DNA from: Actinomycetes bacterium
Lineage (GTDB): Bacteria; Actinomycetota; Thermoleophilia; Gaiellales; F1-60-MAGs149
DNA: 64,000 nucleotides
NCBI GenBank assembly: GCA_025360225.1
Contig: JANYCN010000036.1
Location: forward strand, 62,001-126,000
Reading direction: 5' to 3'
Position 1 is the stretch's first letter. Each line of letters opens with the position of its first letter. Shown here in pieces: positions 1 through 7,336 of the stretch. A program made the position numbers and the translations under genes. The notes below the pieces were generated by a model. The model was not told where the DNA came from. It made no database searches and saw only the letters and a program-made list of their open reading frames with translations.

Positions 1-1183
1 AGGGGCAGCGTCAGGCCGACGCCGATCACGGCGGCGCGCGTCCCGCCGACCCCGATCAAGAGCGGAACGGCGAGTGCACCGAGACCCTGCCCGCCGTACC
101 AGACGCCTTCGAGTAGCCCGAACACCCGCCCGAGCGTCGCCTCCGGGGTGATCCGTTGCAGGAACGTGCGACCGGCAACGTTCAGCAGCGCCTGCCCTGC
201 GCCGGCGCCCGCGATCGCGGCGAACGCTGCCGGTCGTGAGATGTCGACGGCCAGCAGGAGGAGCGCTGCGCCAGGGACGGCCATGCCCACGTACAGCGGG
301 CGTACGAGACGGCGCCGGCCGATCAGCAGCACCGTCCCGGCCCCGGCCGCGACCGCGCCGGCCCCGAACGCTGCGTTCAAGAGGCCCGCTCCGGCGCTTC
401 CCATGCCGAGGTCGTGGAGGGCGAGTTGAACGTAGAGCACGTCGAGCCCGCCCAGCACCAGCGCCCCGGCGAGCAGGATCGCCACCAGCAGGGCAATCCT
501 CGTGATGTCCGCGCGACGGTCAGGCCCGCTCGGATCTCGGCGGCCATGCCGGTGGTGGGCTCCGCAGTCGCAACGCCCTCGGCGGACGCCAGCCTGAGGC
601 GGGTGAGCGGCAAGATCGGGAACGCCGAGGCGATCGAGAGCACGCCGAACACGGCGAACACGAGGCCCGGACCGTGCGATGCAAGGAGCGCGCTGGCGAT
701 GATCGGACCGGCGACGAGGGCGCCCGTCTCCATCCAGCCCGCGACGACGTAGGTGGCCGTGAGCTCGTCGGGTGACTCCGTCAGAAGCGGGAGTAACGCT
801 GCCTGCGCCGGGCGGCTGACGACGAAGGTCGCTGCGTAGATGAGCGCGATGGCGTACACCACGAGCGCCGGCGTGTCCGTTGTGATGGCCGCCGCGAGAG
901 CGAGCATCGACGTCCCTTGAGCGAGATAGCCGCCAAGCACCGACCACGCTGGCGGGTGTCTGTCCGCGAGGACCGAGAGGGCTGGTGCGGCGAGGCCGGC
1001 GGGGAGGAGCAGCACGCCGCCGACCACGCCGCTCGCCGTCGCTCCGCCCTGCTGGTAGGCGTACACCAGCATCGCCACCCACGTCCCCCACTCGGCGACG
1101 TTGAAGATGAGGAACCCGAGTCCAACGCGTCGGAGGTTGCGCGAGCGTGCGACGCGCGACAGGGGGGAAACCCTACTCGACAT
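1..1183 (-). CDS. MFS transporter, frameshifted and cut by the left window edge
   Basis: Predicted multi-pass inner-membrane exporter of the major facilitator superfamily; substrate unknown. From ATG 1183 the frame encodes about 220 residues with repeated hydrophobic helices and an early FNVAEWGTW segment. Near 505-520 the frame breaks: the original frame turns into non-membrane sequence and stops at 377, while the neighbouring frame continues to position 1 without a stop and is clearly membrane protein, with segments such as ALLVAILLAGALVLGGLD and RTFLQRITPEATLGRVFG, the latter typical of the late cytoplasmic loop of drug/siderophore exporters. One base gained or lost there would restore a single protein. 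This is either a sequencing error or a recent inactivation. The C-terminal end lies outside the window. Confidence 0.75.
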
Positions 1184-1189
1184 GCCGTG

Positions 1190-1195
1190 ACTTTA
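1190..1195 (-). promoter_or_regulatory. -10 box TAAAGT of the MFS gene, leaderless arrangement
   Basis: On the minus strand TAAAGT is followed by six bases and then the ATG at 1183, so transcription would start at or next to the start codon. No Shine-Dalgarno sequence is present. Confidence 0.55.
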
Positions 1196-1289
1196 CCGGA
1201 TCGGCTGTGAGCCGTCGAGCCTGCGCGGGGGCGGGTGGGCAGGCCGGCGCTCAAGGGTTTCGTCGCGGTCGCCGACAACGACCGCGGAG

Positions 1290-2657
1290 ATGCGCATTGG
1301 CGCCCCCATCGCCCTGCTCCCCTACGCCCTTCTGGCGCTCGTCGGGCTGCGTCCGTTCTCGATGGCCCCGATCGGACACGCGCTGGTCGTTGGCGTCAGC
1401 GCGTTCGTCGCGACGGCGTTGGCGTATGCGGTCGTCGCTGCCGGCGTTCGCCGGTCCGACGTGCGGACGGTCCTCGTTGGCTCGGCGTTCGGTGGCATGG
1501 GGATGATCCTCACCGTCCACGGCCTCGTCACCCCCGACTTCCTCGTCGACGACTACTGGCTCGCCGCCTTCACCGGCGCGACGACGATCCCGGTTGGCGC
1601 GGCGATCCTCCTGCTTCCGGCAGTTCCGTCGCTCTGCCGCCCGCAGCGGATCCGGCTCGTGCTGCTCGGCAACGTCGTGCTCGCGGGCGCGTTCGGCGCG
1701 ATCGCAGCGGTATCGCTCGCCAACCCGGACGCGTTCCCGGCACCGCCGCTCGCCGGGAGCCCCGTTGCCAGCGGGGTCCTCGCTGTTGGTCTCGTGCTTC
1801 TCGGGCTCGTCGCGACCCGCGCGATTCGCACGTGGACGCTGACGCGACGCACCAGCGACCTGCTCGTCGTCGTCGGGCTCAGCTGGCTCGGAGCGTCGCT
1901 GGTCGCGTCGCTCGAGATCACCTTCGCCGACCTCGGCTGGTGGCTCGGACATGGTTTCGAGGTCCTCGCGATCCTCGCCATATCCGGTTCCGTCGCCCTC
2001 GATCTTCGCCGCTCGACCGGTTCTCGGCCGCTCTCAGGCGATCTGCGCGCCGCGGAGCTCGTGCTCGCTGCCGAGGCGTTCCTCGGCACCCGCGTCGCCA
2101 GCCTCCTTGGTGAGCTCGCGCAGAAGGACCGCTCGACCGAGGAGCATGTACGGCGGGTTGCCTACCTGGCCGTCTCGGTCGGCGAACGTCTTGGCCTCTC
2201 GGCGAGCACGCTTCGCACGCTCGCGGAGGGAGGGCTTCTTCACGACATCGGCAAGCTCGCGACGCCGGACGCCGTCCTGCTTAAGCCGGCGAAGCTGAGC
2301 GACGACGAGTACGCGACGATCAAGCGACACCCGACGGACGGCGAACGCCTCCTCCGCTCTCTCGGCGGCTTCGGCCGCGGCGTCCGCGAGCTCGTGCTCG
2401 ACCACCACGAGCGCCTCGACGGTGGGGGATATCCGGCCGGCAAGCGGGGAGCGGCGATCGGGCTTCCGGCACGGATCATGGCGACCTGTGACGTGTACGA
2501 CGCTCTCGTCTCGCCTCGCGTCTACCGGGCTGCGTGGCCGACGGAGCGCGCCCTTGCGCTGTTGCGAGAGGAGTCCGGTACCTCGTTCGACCCGGTCGTT
2601 GTCGTCGCCCTTGCCGCGCTCGTGGAGGACGCTCTGAAGCTCGACGCCGCGGCGTAG
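1290..2657 (+). CDS. membrane-bound HD-GYP domain phosphodiesterase
   Basis: Likely hydrolyses cyclic di-GMP or a related cyclic dinucleotide at the inner face of the membrane. The N-terminal ~240 of 455 residues form about eight hydrophobic helices, a MASE-like sensor. The C-terminal half is an HD-GYP domain: HDIGK at 318-322 holds the HD metal ligands, and HHERLDGGGYP at 372-382 holds the HHE and GYP elements, with the first glycine positions being GGG rather than the usual GxG. No receiver domain is present, so the input is probably membrane-derived. The ATG at 1290 has only a GGAG that is too close to act as a normal ribosome site, so the exact start is uncertain. It is divergent from the MFS gene and converges on the MarR gene. 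Confidence 0.85.
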   Translation: MRIGAPIALLPYALLALVGLRPFSMAPIGHALVVGVSAFVATALAYAVVAAGVRRSDVRTVLVGSAFGGMGMILTVHGLVTPDFLVDDYWLAAFTGATTIPVGAAILLLPAVPSLCRPQRIRLVLLGNVVLAGAFGAIAAVSLANPDAFPAPPLAGSPVASGVLAVGLVLLGLVATRAIRTWTLTRRTSDLLVVVGLSWLGASLVASLEITFADLGWWLGHGFEVLAILAISGSVALDLRRSTGSRPLSGDLRAAELVLAAEAFLGTRVASLLGELAQKDRSTEEHVRRVAYLAVSVGERLGLSASTLRTLAEGGLLHDIGKLATPDAVLLKPAKLSDDEYATIKRHPTDGERLLRSLGGFGRGVRELVLDHHERLDGGGYPAGKRGAAIGLPARIMATCDVYDALVSPRVYRAAWPTERALALLREESGTSFDPVVVVALAALVEDALKLDAAA

Positions 2658-2673
2658 CCGGTCAGGCGACCGG
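2658..2673. terminator. short hairpin between convergent genes
   Basis: CCGGTC and GACCGG pair around a four-base loop directly after the HD-GYP stop codon and across the stop codon of the converging MarR gene. No T-run follows, so its termination role is inferred from position. Confidence 0.35.
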
Positions 2674-3117
2674 TGTCGGCGCGTGGGCGTCGACGAGCGT
2701 TCCGAGCTCGCGTTCGAGCGCGCACACGTCGATCGGGTGTGCCCCGAAATGGCGGTGGATCGCGGCGCCGTAGGCGGGACACATCTCGCGCAGCGTTGAC
2801 ACGCCTCGTGCGGTCGCAACGACGACCTGCCCTCGCCGATCGGAGGGGCAGTTCCGGCGCTCGATCATCCCGTCCGCCTCGAGGCGGTCGATCAGTCGGG
2901 TCATGCCGCTTCGACTCATCGCCGTCGCGTCGGCCAGCTCGAACATCCGTAGACCGCACTCGCCCGCCTCGGAGACGGCGTTCAGCACGTCGTACCACCC
3001 GATCGGCGGCAAGCCGGCGTCGGCGAGGTCGGCCTCGACGCGGTCCGTCAGGCGGCTGTGCGCGATCAGCAGCGCTCGGAATGCTGCGCGTTCCGCTCGC
3101 GCTCGCTCGGCGTCCAT
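2662..3117 (-). CDS. MarR-family transcriptional regulator
   Basis: A 151-residue winged-helix regulator of normal MarR length. The central part LRMFELADATAMSRSGMTRL is the helix-turn-helix, followed by IDRLEADGMIERRNCPSDRR, the family's conserved wing with the Asp-Arg-Arg signature. It is divergent from a YceI gene and an FMN reductase gene, and the shared spacer carries palindromic sites, so it probably controls both itself and those genes in response to a small ligand or oxidant. A CATACT hexamer lies six bases before the ATG and overlaps one of the palindrome arms, which fits autorepression. The ligand cannot be deduced. Confidence 0.87.
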   Translation of the reverse strand: MDAERARAERAAFRALLIAHSRLTDRVEADLADAGLPPIGWYDVLNAVSEAGECGLRMFELADATAMSRSGMTRLIDRLEADGMIERRNCPSDRRGQVVVATARGVSTLREMCPAYGAAIHRHFGAHPIDVCALERELGTLVDAHAPTPVA

Positions 3118-3123
3118 GCATCA

Positions 3124-3179
3124 AGTATGCCATACGGACGAATTCAAGTTGCGCTTGCAATTAGCTGGGACATATGGCA
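3124..3179. promoter_or_regulatory. MarR/YceI divergent control region with palindromic operator candidates
   Basis: Three elements are visible. TGCCATA (3128-3134) and TATGGCA (3173-3179) are inverted copies about 45 bp apart, centre to centre. Between them TTGCGCTTGCAA (3149-3160) is an inverted repeat of TTGC with a four-base gap. The left copy overlaps the CATACT -10-like hexamer (3124-3129) of the MarR gene. The layout suggests regulator binding at this spacer. Confidence 0.5.
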
Positions 3180-3231
3180 CTGTTCATTGTGCGCGCAATC
3201 AGTGCGTAAGCAACTACAGGAGGCTCCCACC

Positions 3232-3777
3232 ATGAGCGCCATCGCCACCGAGGTCCCGACCGCCAGCTGGACGATCGACCCCGTCCACAGCTCGATCGGC
3301 TTCGCCGTTCGCCACCTCGGCGTCTCCACCTACCGCGGCTCGTTCGCCGGCGCCGCCGGCTTCATCACCACCACCGGTGGCGAGCTCGCCACCGTGCACG
3401 GGGAGATCGAGATGGCGAACGTCGTCACCTCAGATGCGAACCTCACCGGGCATCTCCAGTCGCCCGACTTCTTCGACGCCGCGAGCCACCCGCGGGCAAC
3501 CTTCCGCTCGACCTCGATCGAGCAGCTGGGCGAGGAGGTCGTGATCGTTGGCGAGCTCACGCTTCGCGGTGTGACGCAGCAGATCACCCTGCGTGGCGAG
3601 CTCGTCGGTGTCGCCACCGACCCGTACGGCAACGAGAAGATCGGTGTCGAGGTAAGCGGGACGATCGACCGCACCGCCTTCGGCATCACCTGGAACGTGC
3701 CCCTCGCCAACGGCGCGCTGACCCTCGCCGAGTCGGTCAAGCTGACGCTTGCCGTGCAGGCCGTGCGGGAGGCGTGA
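3232..3777 (+). CDS. YceI-family lipid-binding-like protein
   Basis: A 181-residue protein of the YceI family, an eight-stranded barrel related to lipocalins that binds isoprenoid chains in studied members. The family opening TASWTIDPVHSSIGFAVRHL and the later ATFRSTSIEQLGEEVVIVGEL and GVTQQITLRGEL stretches are present. The ATG at 3232 is chosen because a strong AGGAGG lies at 3218-3223, eight bases upstream; an in-frame extension to 3058 would run through the divergent promoter region. No signal peptide is visible, so this is probably a cytoplasmic member. It overlaps the next gene, an FMN reductase, and both are probably under the MarR-type regulator. Confidence 0.88.
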   Translation: MSAIATEVPTASWTIDPVHSSIGFAVRHLGVSTYRGSFAGAAGFITTTGGELATVHGEIEMANVVTSDANLTGHLQSPDFFDAASHPRATFRSTSIEQLGEEVVIVGELTLRGVTQQITLRGELVGVATDPYGNEKIGVEVSGTIDRTAFGITWNVPLANGALTLAESVKLTLAVQAVREA

Positions 3778-4322
3778 TGAAGGCGTCGCCCGTCCGGATC
3801 CTCGCGATCGCCGGCAGCCTTCGTCGGGGATCACACTCGCGGGCGCTCGTCGAGCTCGCCGCGTCGCTCCTGGAGCATGCCGAGCTCCAACCCTACGATG
3901 GGCTGGCGACGATCCCGCCGTTCAACGAGGATGACGAGGAGGCGGCGCCGGCCACGGTCCTCGCGTTCCGTGCCGCGATCGGCGCAGCGGACGCGCTGGT
4001 CATCGTCACTCCCGAGTACAACGGATCGATCCCGGGCCAGCTGAAGAACGCGCTCGACTGGGCCTCCCGTCCCTACGGGCTGGCAGAGATCGTCGGTAAG
4101 CCGGTCGCGATGGTCTCCTCGAGCCCGTCCTCGTTTGGTGGGACATGGGCGCTCGCCGACCTGCGCAGGGTGCTGGAGCGCAGCGGTGCCGTGCCGCTTG
4201 AGGACGCGCTCTCGGTCGGCCACGTGCACCAGGAAGGCAGCTCGGCGACCGTCCGCAGCCGTCTCTCCGAGCTGCTCACCGCGCTCATCGCCGCCAGCAG
4301 CGAGGTGCTCGAGGCCGCGTAG
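3777..4322 (+). CDS. NADPH-dependent FMN reductase family protein
   Basis: A flavodoxin-fold oxidoreductase of about 181 residues that would use NAD(P)H to reduce FMN, quinones or azo compounds. The N-terminal ILAIAGSLRRGSHSR is the FMN phosphate-binding loop, and TPEYNGSIPGQLKNALDW is the hallmark isoalloxazine-side motif. The ATG overlaps the YceI stop codon (TGATGA), with GGGAGG at 3767-3772 as ribosome site; the GTG at 3774 is an alternative start. Translational coupling with YceI and the MarR-type regulator suggests an oxidative or electrophile stress role, which is inference. Confidence 0.87.
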   Translation: MKASPVRILAIAGSLRRGSHSRALVELAASLLEHAELQPYDGLATIPPFNEDDEEAAPATVLAFRAAIGAADALVIVTPEYNGSIPGQLKNALDWASRPYGLAEIVGKPVAMVSSSPSSFGGTWALADLRRVLERSGAVPLEDALSVGHVHQEGSSATVRSRLSELLTALIAASSEVLEAA

Positions 4323-4328
4323 TAGGCT
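4323..4328 (+). promoter_or_regulatory. -10 box TAGGCT of the FAD oxidoreductase gene
   Basis: TAGGCT directly follows the FMN reductase stop codon and lies six bases before the ATG at 4335. This gives the oxidoreductase its own leaderless promoter despite the 12-base gap to the previous gene. Confidence 0.55.
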
Positions 4329-4334
4329 TTCGCG

Positions 4335-5732
4335 ATGCACGTCGATTTCGATCAAGCGCGCTATCGCGAGCGGAGCCTCTGGCTCGAGGGGTGCGCGAGC
4401 CTCAAGCCCCGCCCCACGATCAGTGGCGACGTCGGTTGCGACGTGGCGATCGTCGGGGCGGGGTTCACCGGTCTCTGGTCGGCGTACTACCTCAAGCGGC
4501 TGGCTCCCGACCTGCGGGTCGTCGTGCTTGAGCGCGAGATCGCCGGTTTCGGGCCGTCAGGCAGGAACGGCGGCTGGGCGTCGGCGGGCATTGCCGCATC
4601 GCCGAAGGTCTACCTGCGCAGGCATGGCGCCGGGAGCGTCCTGCGCGCTGAGCGCGAGACGTTCGCGACCGTCGGCGAGATCGGCCGCGTCGCGGCGCTC
4701 GAGTCGATCGACTGCGGCTTCGTCCACGGCGGCACCGTCACCGTTGCAACCACGCGTCCTCAGCTCGCGCGCCTCAAGGCGAGCGTCGATGCCCGACGGG
4801 CACGAGGGTTCACCGCGGACGACGTCAGGCTCCTCGAGGCGTCCGAGCTGGACGAGCGCGTGCGCGTCGCCGGCGCGCTCGCCGGCGCGTTCACGCCACA
4901 TACGGCACGGATCGACCCGGCGCGCCTCGTGCGTGGGCTCGCTGACGCCTGCGAGCGTCTCGGCGTGATGATCTTCGAGCGATCAGAGGCTCGGCGCATC
5001 GGACGCGGACGTGTCGAGTGCGCAACGGGCGCCGTCGTCCGCGCTTCACACGTGTTGCGCACCACCGAGGCGTACACGACAGAGCTCGCGGGCGAGAAGC
5101 GGCGGTTCCTGCCGCTCTACTCCCTGATGATCGCCACGGAACCGCTGTCGTCGGCGATCTGGGAGGAGATCGGCTGGGAGCGCGGCGAGACGATCAACGA
5201 CCAGCGCCACCTGTTCTTCTACGCTCAGCGCACGAGCGACGACCGCATCGCGATCGGCGGGCGGGGCGCTCCCTACCGGCTCGGCTCGCCGATCGACGAG
5301 GTGAACGAGCGGAACGACGTGGTACGCGAACGGCTCGCGGCGACCGTTCGTCGGCACTTTCCGGCGGCGAGAGACGCGGCGGTCACGCACCACTGGGGAG
5401 GTCCGCTCGGCGTTCCCCGCGACTGGTCGATGGCGGTGTGCTACGACGTGCGGTCAGGTCTGGGCTGGGCCGGCGGATACGCCGGGCACGGCGTCGTCGC
5501 GGCGAACATCGCCGGTCGGACGCTCGCCGACCTCCTGCTTGACCGCCAGACCGATCTGGTGTCGCTCCCCTGGGTCGGGCACCAGTCGCGCCGGTGGGAG
5601 CCCGAGCCGATCCGCTTCCTCGCCTCGCGCGCGATCGTCGGCGTGCTTGGCTCCGCCGACCGCCACGAGGACACGACCGACCGCCCCGCGCGGCGCGTGC
5701 GTCTCGTCGCGCCGTTCGTCCTACCGCGCTGA
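4335..5732 (+). CDS. FAD-dependent oxidoreductase (DAO/glycine oxidase-like family)
   Basis: A 465-residue flavoenzyme of the D-amino-acid-oxidase/PuuB-like superfamily that oxidises an amine or amino acid. The Rossmann motif VAIVGAGFTGLWSA places GxGxxG at residues 41-46. It is followed by VVVLEREIAGFGPSGRNGGW, the family sequence after the second beta strand, and the C-terminal SGLGWAGGYAGHGVVAANIAG forms the second FAD-contacting segment. The architecture resembles gamma-glutamylputrescine oxidases, but the substrate cannot be fixed from sequence. A spermidine-synthase-like gene and a GABA aminotransferase lie elsewhere in the window, so a link with polyamine/GABA turnover is possible but not shown. 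Confidence 0.85.
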   Translation: MHVDFDQARYRERSLWLEGCASLKPRPTISGDVGCDVAIVGAGFTGLWSAYYLKRLAPDLRVVVLEREIAGFGPSGRNGGWASAGIAASPKVYLRRHGAGSVLRAERETFATVGEIGRVAALESIDCGFVHGGTVTVATTRPQLARLKASVDARRARGFTADDVRLLEASELDERVRVAGALAGAFTPHTARIDPARLVRGLADACERLGVMIFERSEARRIGRGRVECATGAVVRASHVLRTTEAYTTELAGEKRRFLPLYSLMIATEPLSSAIWEEIGWERGETINDQRHLFFYAQRTSDDRIAIGGRGAPYRLGSPIDEVNERNDVVRERLAATVRRHFPAARDAAVTHHWGGPLGVPRDWSMAVCYDVRSGLGWAGGYAGHGVVAANIAGRTLADLLLDRQTDLVSLPWVGHQSRRWEPEPIRFLASRAIVGVLGSADRHEDTTDRPARRVRLVAPFVLPR

Positions 5733-5734
5733 GG

Positions 5735-5749
5735 CGCGGGCTTCCCGCG
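5735..5749. terminator. small hairpin between convergent genes
   Basis: CGCGGG and CCCGCG pair around a CTT loop just after the oxidoreductase stop codon and before the stop codon of the converging PilZ gene. The stem is only six base pairs and no T-run follows. Confidence 0.35.
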
Positions 5750-5755
5750 ACCCGC

Positions 5756-6334
5756 TCACCCCGCCTCGAGGACCGCGATCGCCGGCGCTGCATCGAACGG
5801 CGAGGAGAACACGATGCCGGCGACGCGGACGTCGCCGCGCAGCTCGACGTGGGTCACACGAGCCTCCAGCCCGGACACGACGGCGTGTCCACCGAGCTCG
5901 GCGAGCGTGATCAGCACGGTCTCGCCGCCCTCCAGTCCGTCGACGGCAAGCCCCACGCCCGTGAGCGCGAGGTCGCGCACCGTGCCCGTCACCTCGTGGG
6001 AGATCTGCCCGAAGTCGTCGAACACGACGAGCTCAGCAACCAGCCCGTTGATCGGGACGAACCGGTGCAAGAAGCGACCGGCGAGCTCGGTGACCCCGAC
6101 GATCTCCAGCACGGTCTGGCGGTGGGAGTGCGAGAGGAGCCTGGCTCGTCCGCGCCGCCCCTTGCCGTCGGGCGTGACCCAGGCAACGTCGATCGTCTCG
6201 CCGTCGCTCGCCGTGAGCTCGGGCTCGATGTGCACGAGCGGCGGCAACGAGATGACGACCCGAGAAACCTGCTCGTGCCCGTCGTGCAGGCGGACGGCGA
6301 TCGCCGCGCCGACCCCCGGTGCCTCCTCGCTCAT
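5756..6334 (-). CDS. PilZ-domain protein (first of a tandem pair)
   Basis: A 192-residue protein with a YcgR-like N-terminal segment followed by a PilZ domain, which binds cyclic di-GMP in known members. RFLHR (87-91) supplies the RxxxR motif. DLALTG (121-126) is the DxSxxG motif with alanine in place of serine, which may lower affinity. The ATG at 6334 is preferred over an in-frame upstream ATG at 6472, because that extension would overlap the next PilZ gene heavily and reads as non-protein sequence. It lies 25 bases downstream of a second PilZ gene in the same orientation and is probably co-transcribed with it. Confidence 0.72.
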   Translation of the reverse strand: MSEEAPGVGAAIAVRLHDGHEQVSRVVISLPPLVHIEPELTASDGETIDVAWVTPDGKGRRGRARLLSHSHRQTVLEIVGVTELAGRFLHRFVPINGLVAELVVFDDFGQISHEVTGTVRDLALTGVGLAVDGLEGGETVLITLAELGGHAVVSGLEARVTHVELRGDVRVAGIVFSSPFDAAPAIAVLEAG

Positions 6335-6359
6335 CGGTGACGCCCGCCAGCGATCGCTG

Positions 6360-6965
6360 TCAGCCGAGCAGGTCGTGAAGCGCGTGGACGCACTCCCATA
6401 CCGTATCGAACCTCGCACCCGCGATCTGCCCACGCGGGTCAACGGTGACGCGCACGACCTCGCCGCGCACACGCTGGAGGATCACGCGGCCGTCGCGCTC
6501 GCGGAGGGTGATCTCGACCGCTGACCCCTCGTCGAGCTTCGTGTCGATCAGGAAGCCAACGCCGCCGACCGAGAGGTCGTTCACCGGACAGTTGAGCAGC
6601 GTCGTTACCTTACCGGCGCGATCGAGGCACCGGACCTCCGCGATCAGCGGGCGCGGCGGTGCGGCACGCTGGAAGTAGCGGCGCTCGATCGGCTGCGCCT
6701 CGCCGATCGCGAGCCACAGGCCCGCCGGCGTCGTGTCGATCACGCGCGCGGTGGCGCGCTGGTACGCCATCCCCGATCCCCAGACGATGTCGATCGACGA
6801 GTCGGAAGGGAGCCGCGGCGCCGGCGACACGCAGATGAAGTTGGCGTCGCCGTCGACCACTCGGGACACGACGTCGCGGCCGTTGCCACCTCGTAGCGCG
6901 ACGGTGGCGTTGCGCATCGGGCGTCCGGCAGGGTGCGACTCTCGGTTCTGCGTCGGTACAGCCAT
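6360..6965 (-). CDS. PilZ-domain protein (second of the pair), cyclic di-GMP effector
   Basis: A 201-residue protein with an N-terminal beta-rich domain like that of YcgR and a C-terminal PilZ domain. Both canonical elements are intact: RYFQR at 96-100 (RxxxR) and DLSVGG at 130-135 (DxSxxG). It should therefore bind cyclic di-GMP. It is transcribed ahead of a paralogous PilZ gene. The ATG at 6965 has no obvious Shine-Dalgarno. A palindrome-like GTAAAGCGTTAC at 7003-7014 lies upstream and could be a control site. No motility genes are nearby, so the process controlled is unknown. Confidence 0.8.
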   Translation of the reverse strand: MAVPTQNRESHPAGRPMRNATVALRGGNGRDVVSRVVDGDANFICVSPAPRLPSDSSIDIVWGSGMAYQRATARVIDTTPAGLWLAIGEAQPIERRYFQRAAPPRPLIAEVRCLDRAGKVTTLLNCPVNDLSVGGVGFLIDTKLDEGSAVEITLRERDGRVILQRVRGEVVRVTVDPRGQIAGARFDTVWECVHALHDLLG

Positions 6966-7336
6966 GGGTGACCTATCGACAGCCGGTCCGCAGAACTGAA
7001 GAGTAAAGCGTTACAGTCGTGTCATCTTTGCCGATCTCTGGAATCGGAGCGCCGGTGGGTTGCCCAGTTGTCTGATTGTGAAACGGCATGGTCATCCGAC
7101 TGCCTGGATCGTCCTGCGCTTGCCGGCTCCGCACCCTTCGGGTGACTCTGCCGCCCAGCTCCGGCTTCGCGGGAGCGTCGCGCGCCGCTTGCACTTAGCG
7201 TGTCAAGGCCTTCGCCTTGACACGCGTGCGAGCGGGCGTGCTATCCAGCACGCCCGCGATCAGCAACCCCTGCGCGACGCGCAACGCCCCCGCTCGCTCC
7301 AGACACCCGATGACGCCGCTCTTTGACATCAGACCA
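6966..7336. other. 371-bp gene-free stretch rich in inverted repeats
   Basis: No convincing reading frame, tRNA, SRP RNA, tmRNA or RNase P signature is seen here. The stretch contains GTAAAGCGTTAC (7003-7014), a CACCC/GGGTG hairpin (7132-7144), a GCTCC/GGAGC inverted repeat (7159-7176) and two long perfect hairpins (7198-7257). It separates the proA stop codon from the PilZ promoter; all flanking genes are on the minus strand. A structured RNA or a compound terminator are both possible. Confidence 0.5.
7198..7257 (-). terminator. two tandem perfect hairpins downstream of proA
   Basis: The first hairpin pairs 7198-7209 with 7214-7225 (12 bp, four-base loop). The second pairs 7232-7242 with 7247-7257 (11 bp, four-base loop). 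Both stems are mismatch-free and lie about 80-140 bases past the proA stop codon on the transcribed strand. Neither is followed by a T-run, so they could be intrinsic-like terminators of a high-GC organism or elements of a small RNA. Confidence 0.45.

Noticed and set aside
6966..7336. tRNA, tmRNA, SRP RNA or RNase P RNA in the long spacer
   Set aside because: No T-loop, CCA end, SRP helix-8 motif or RNase P core motif could be found on either strand; only hairpins are visible.
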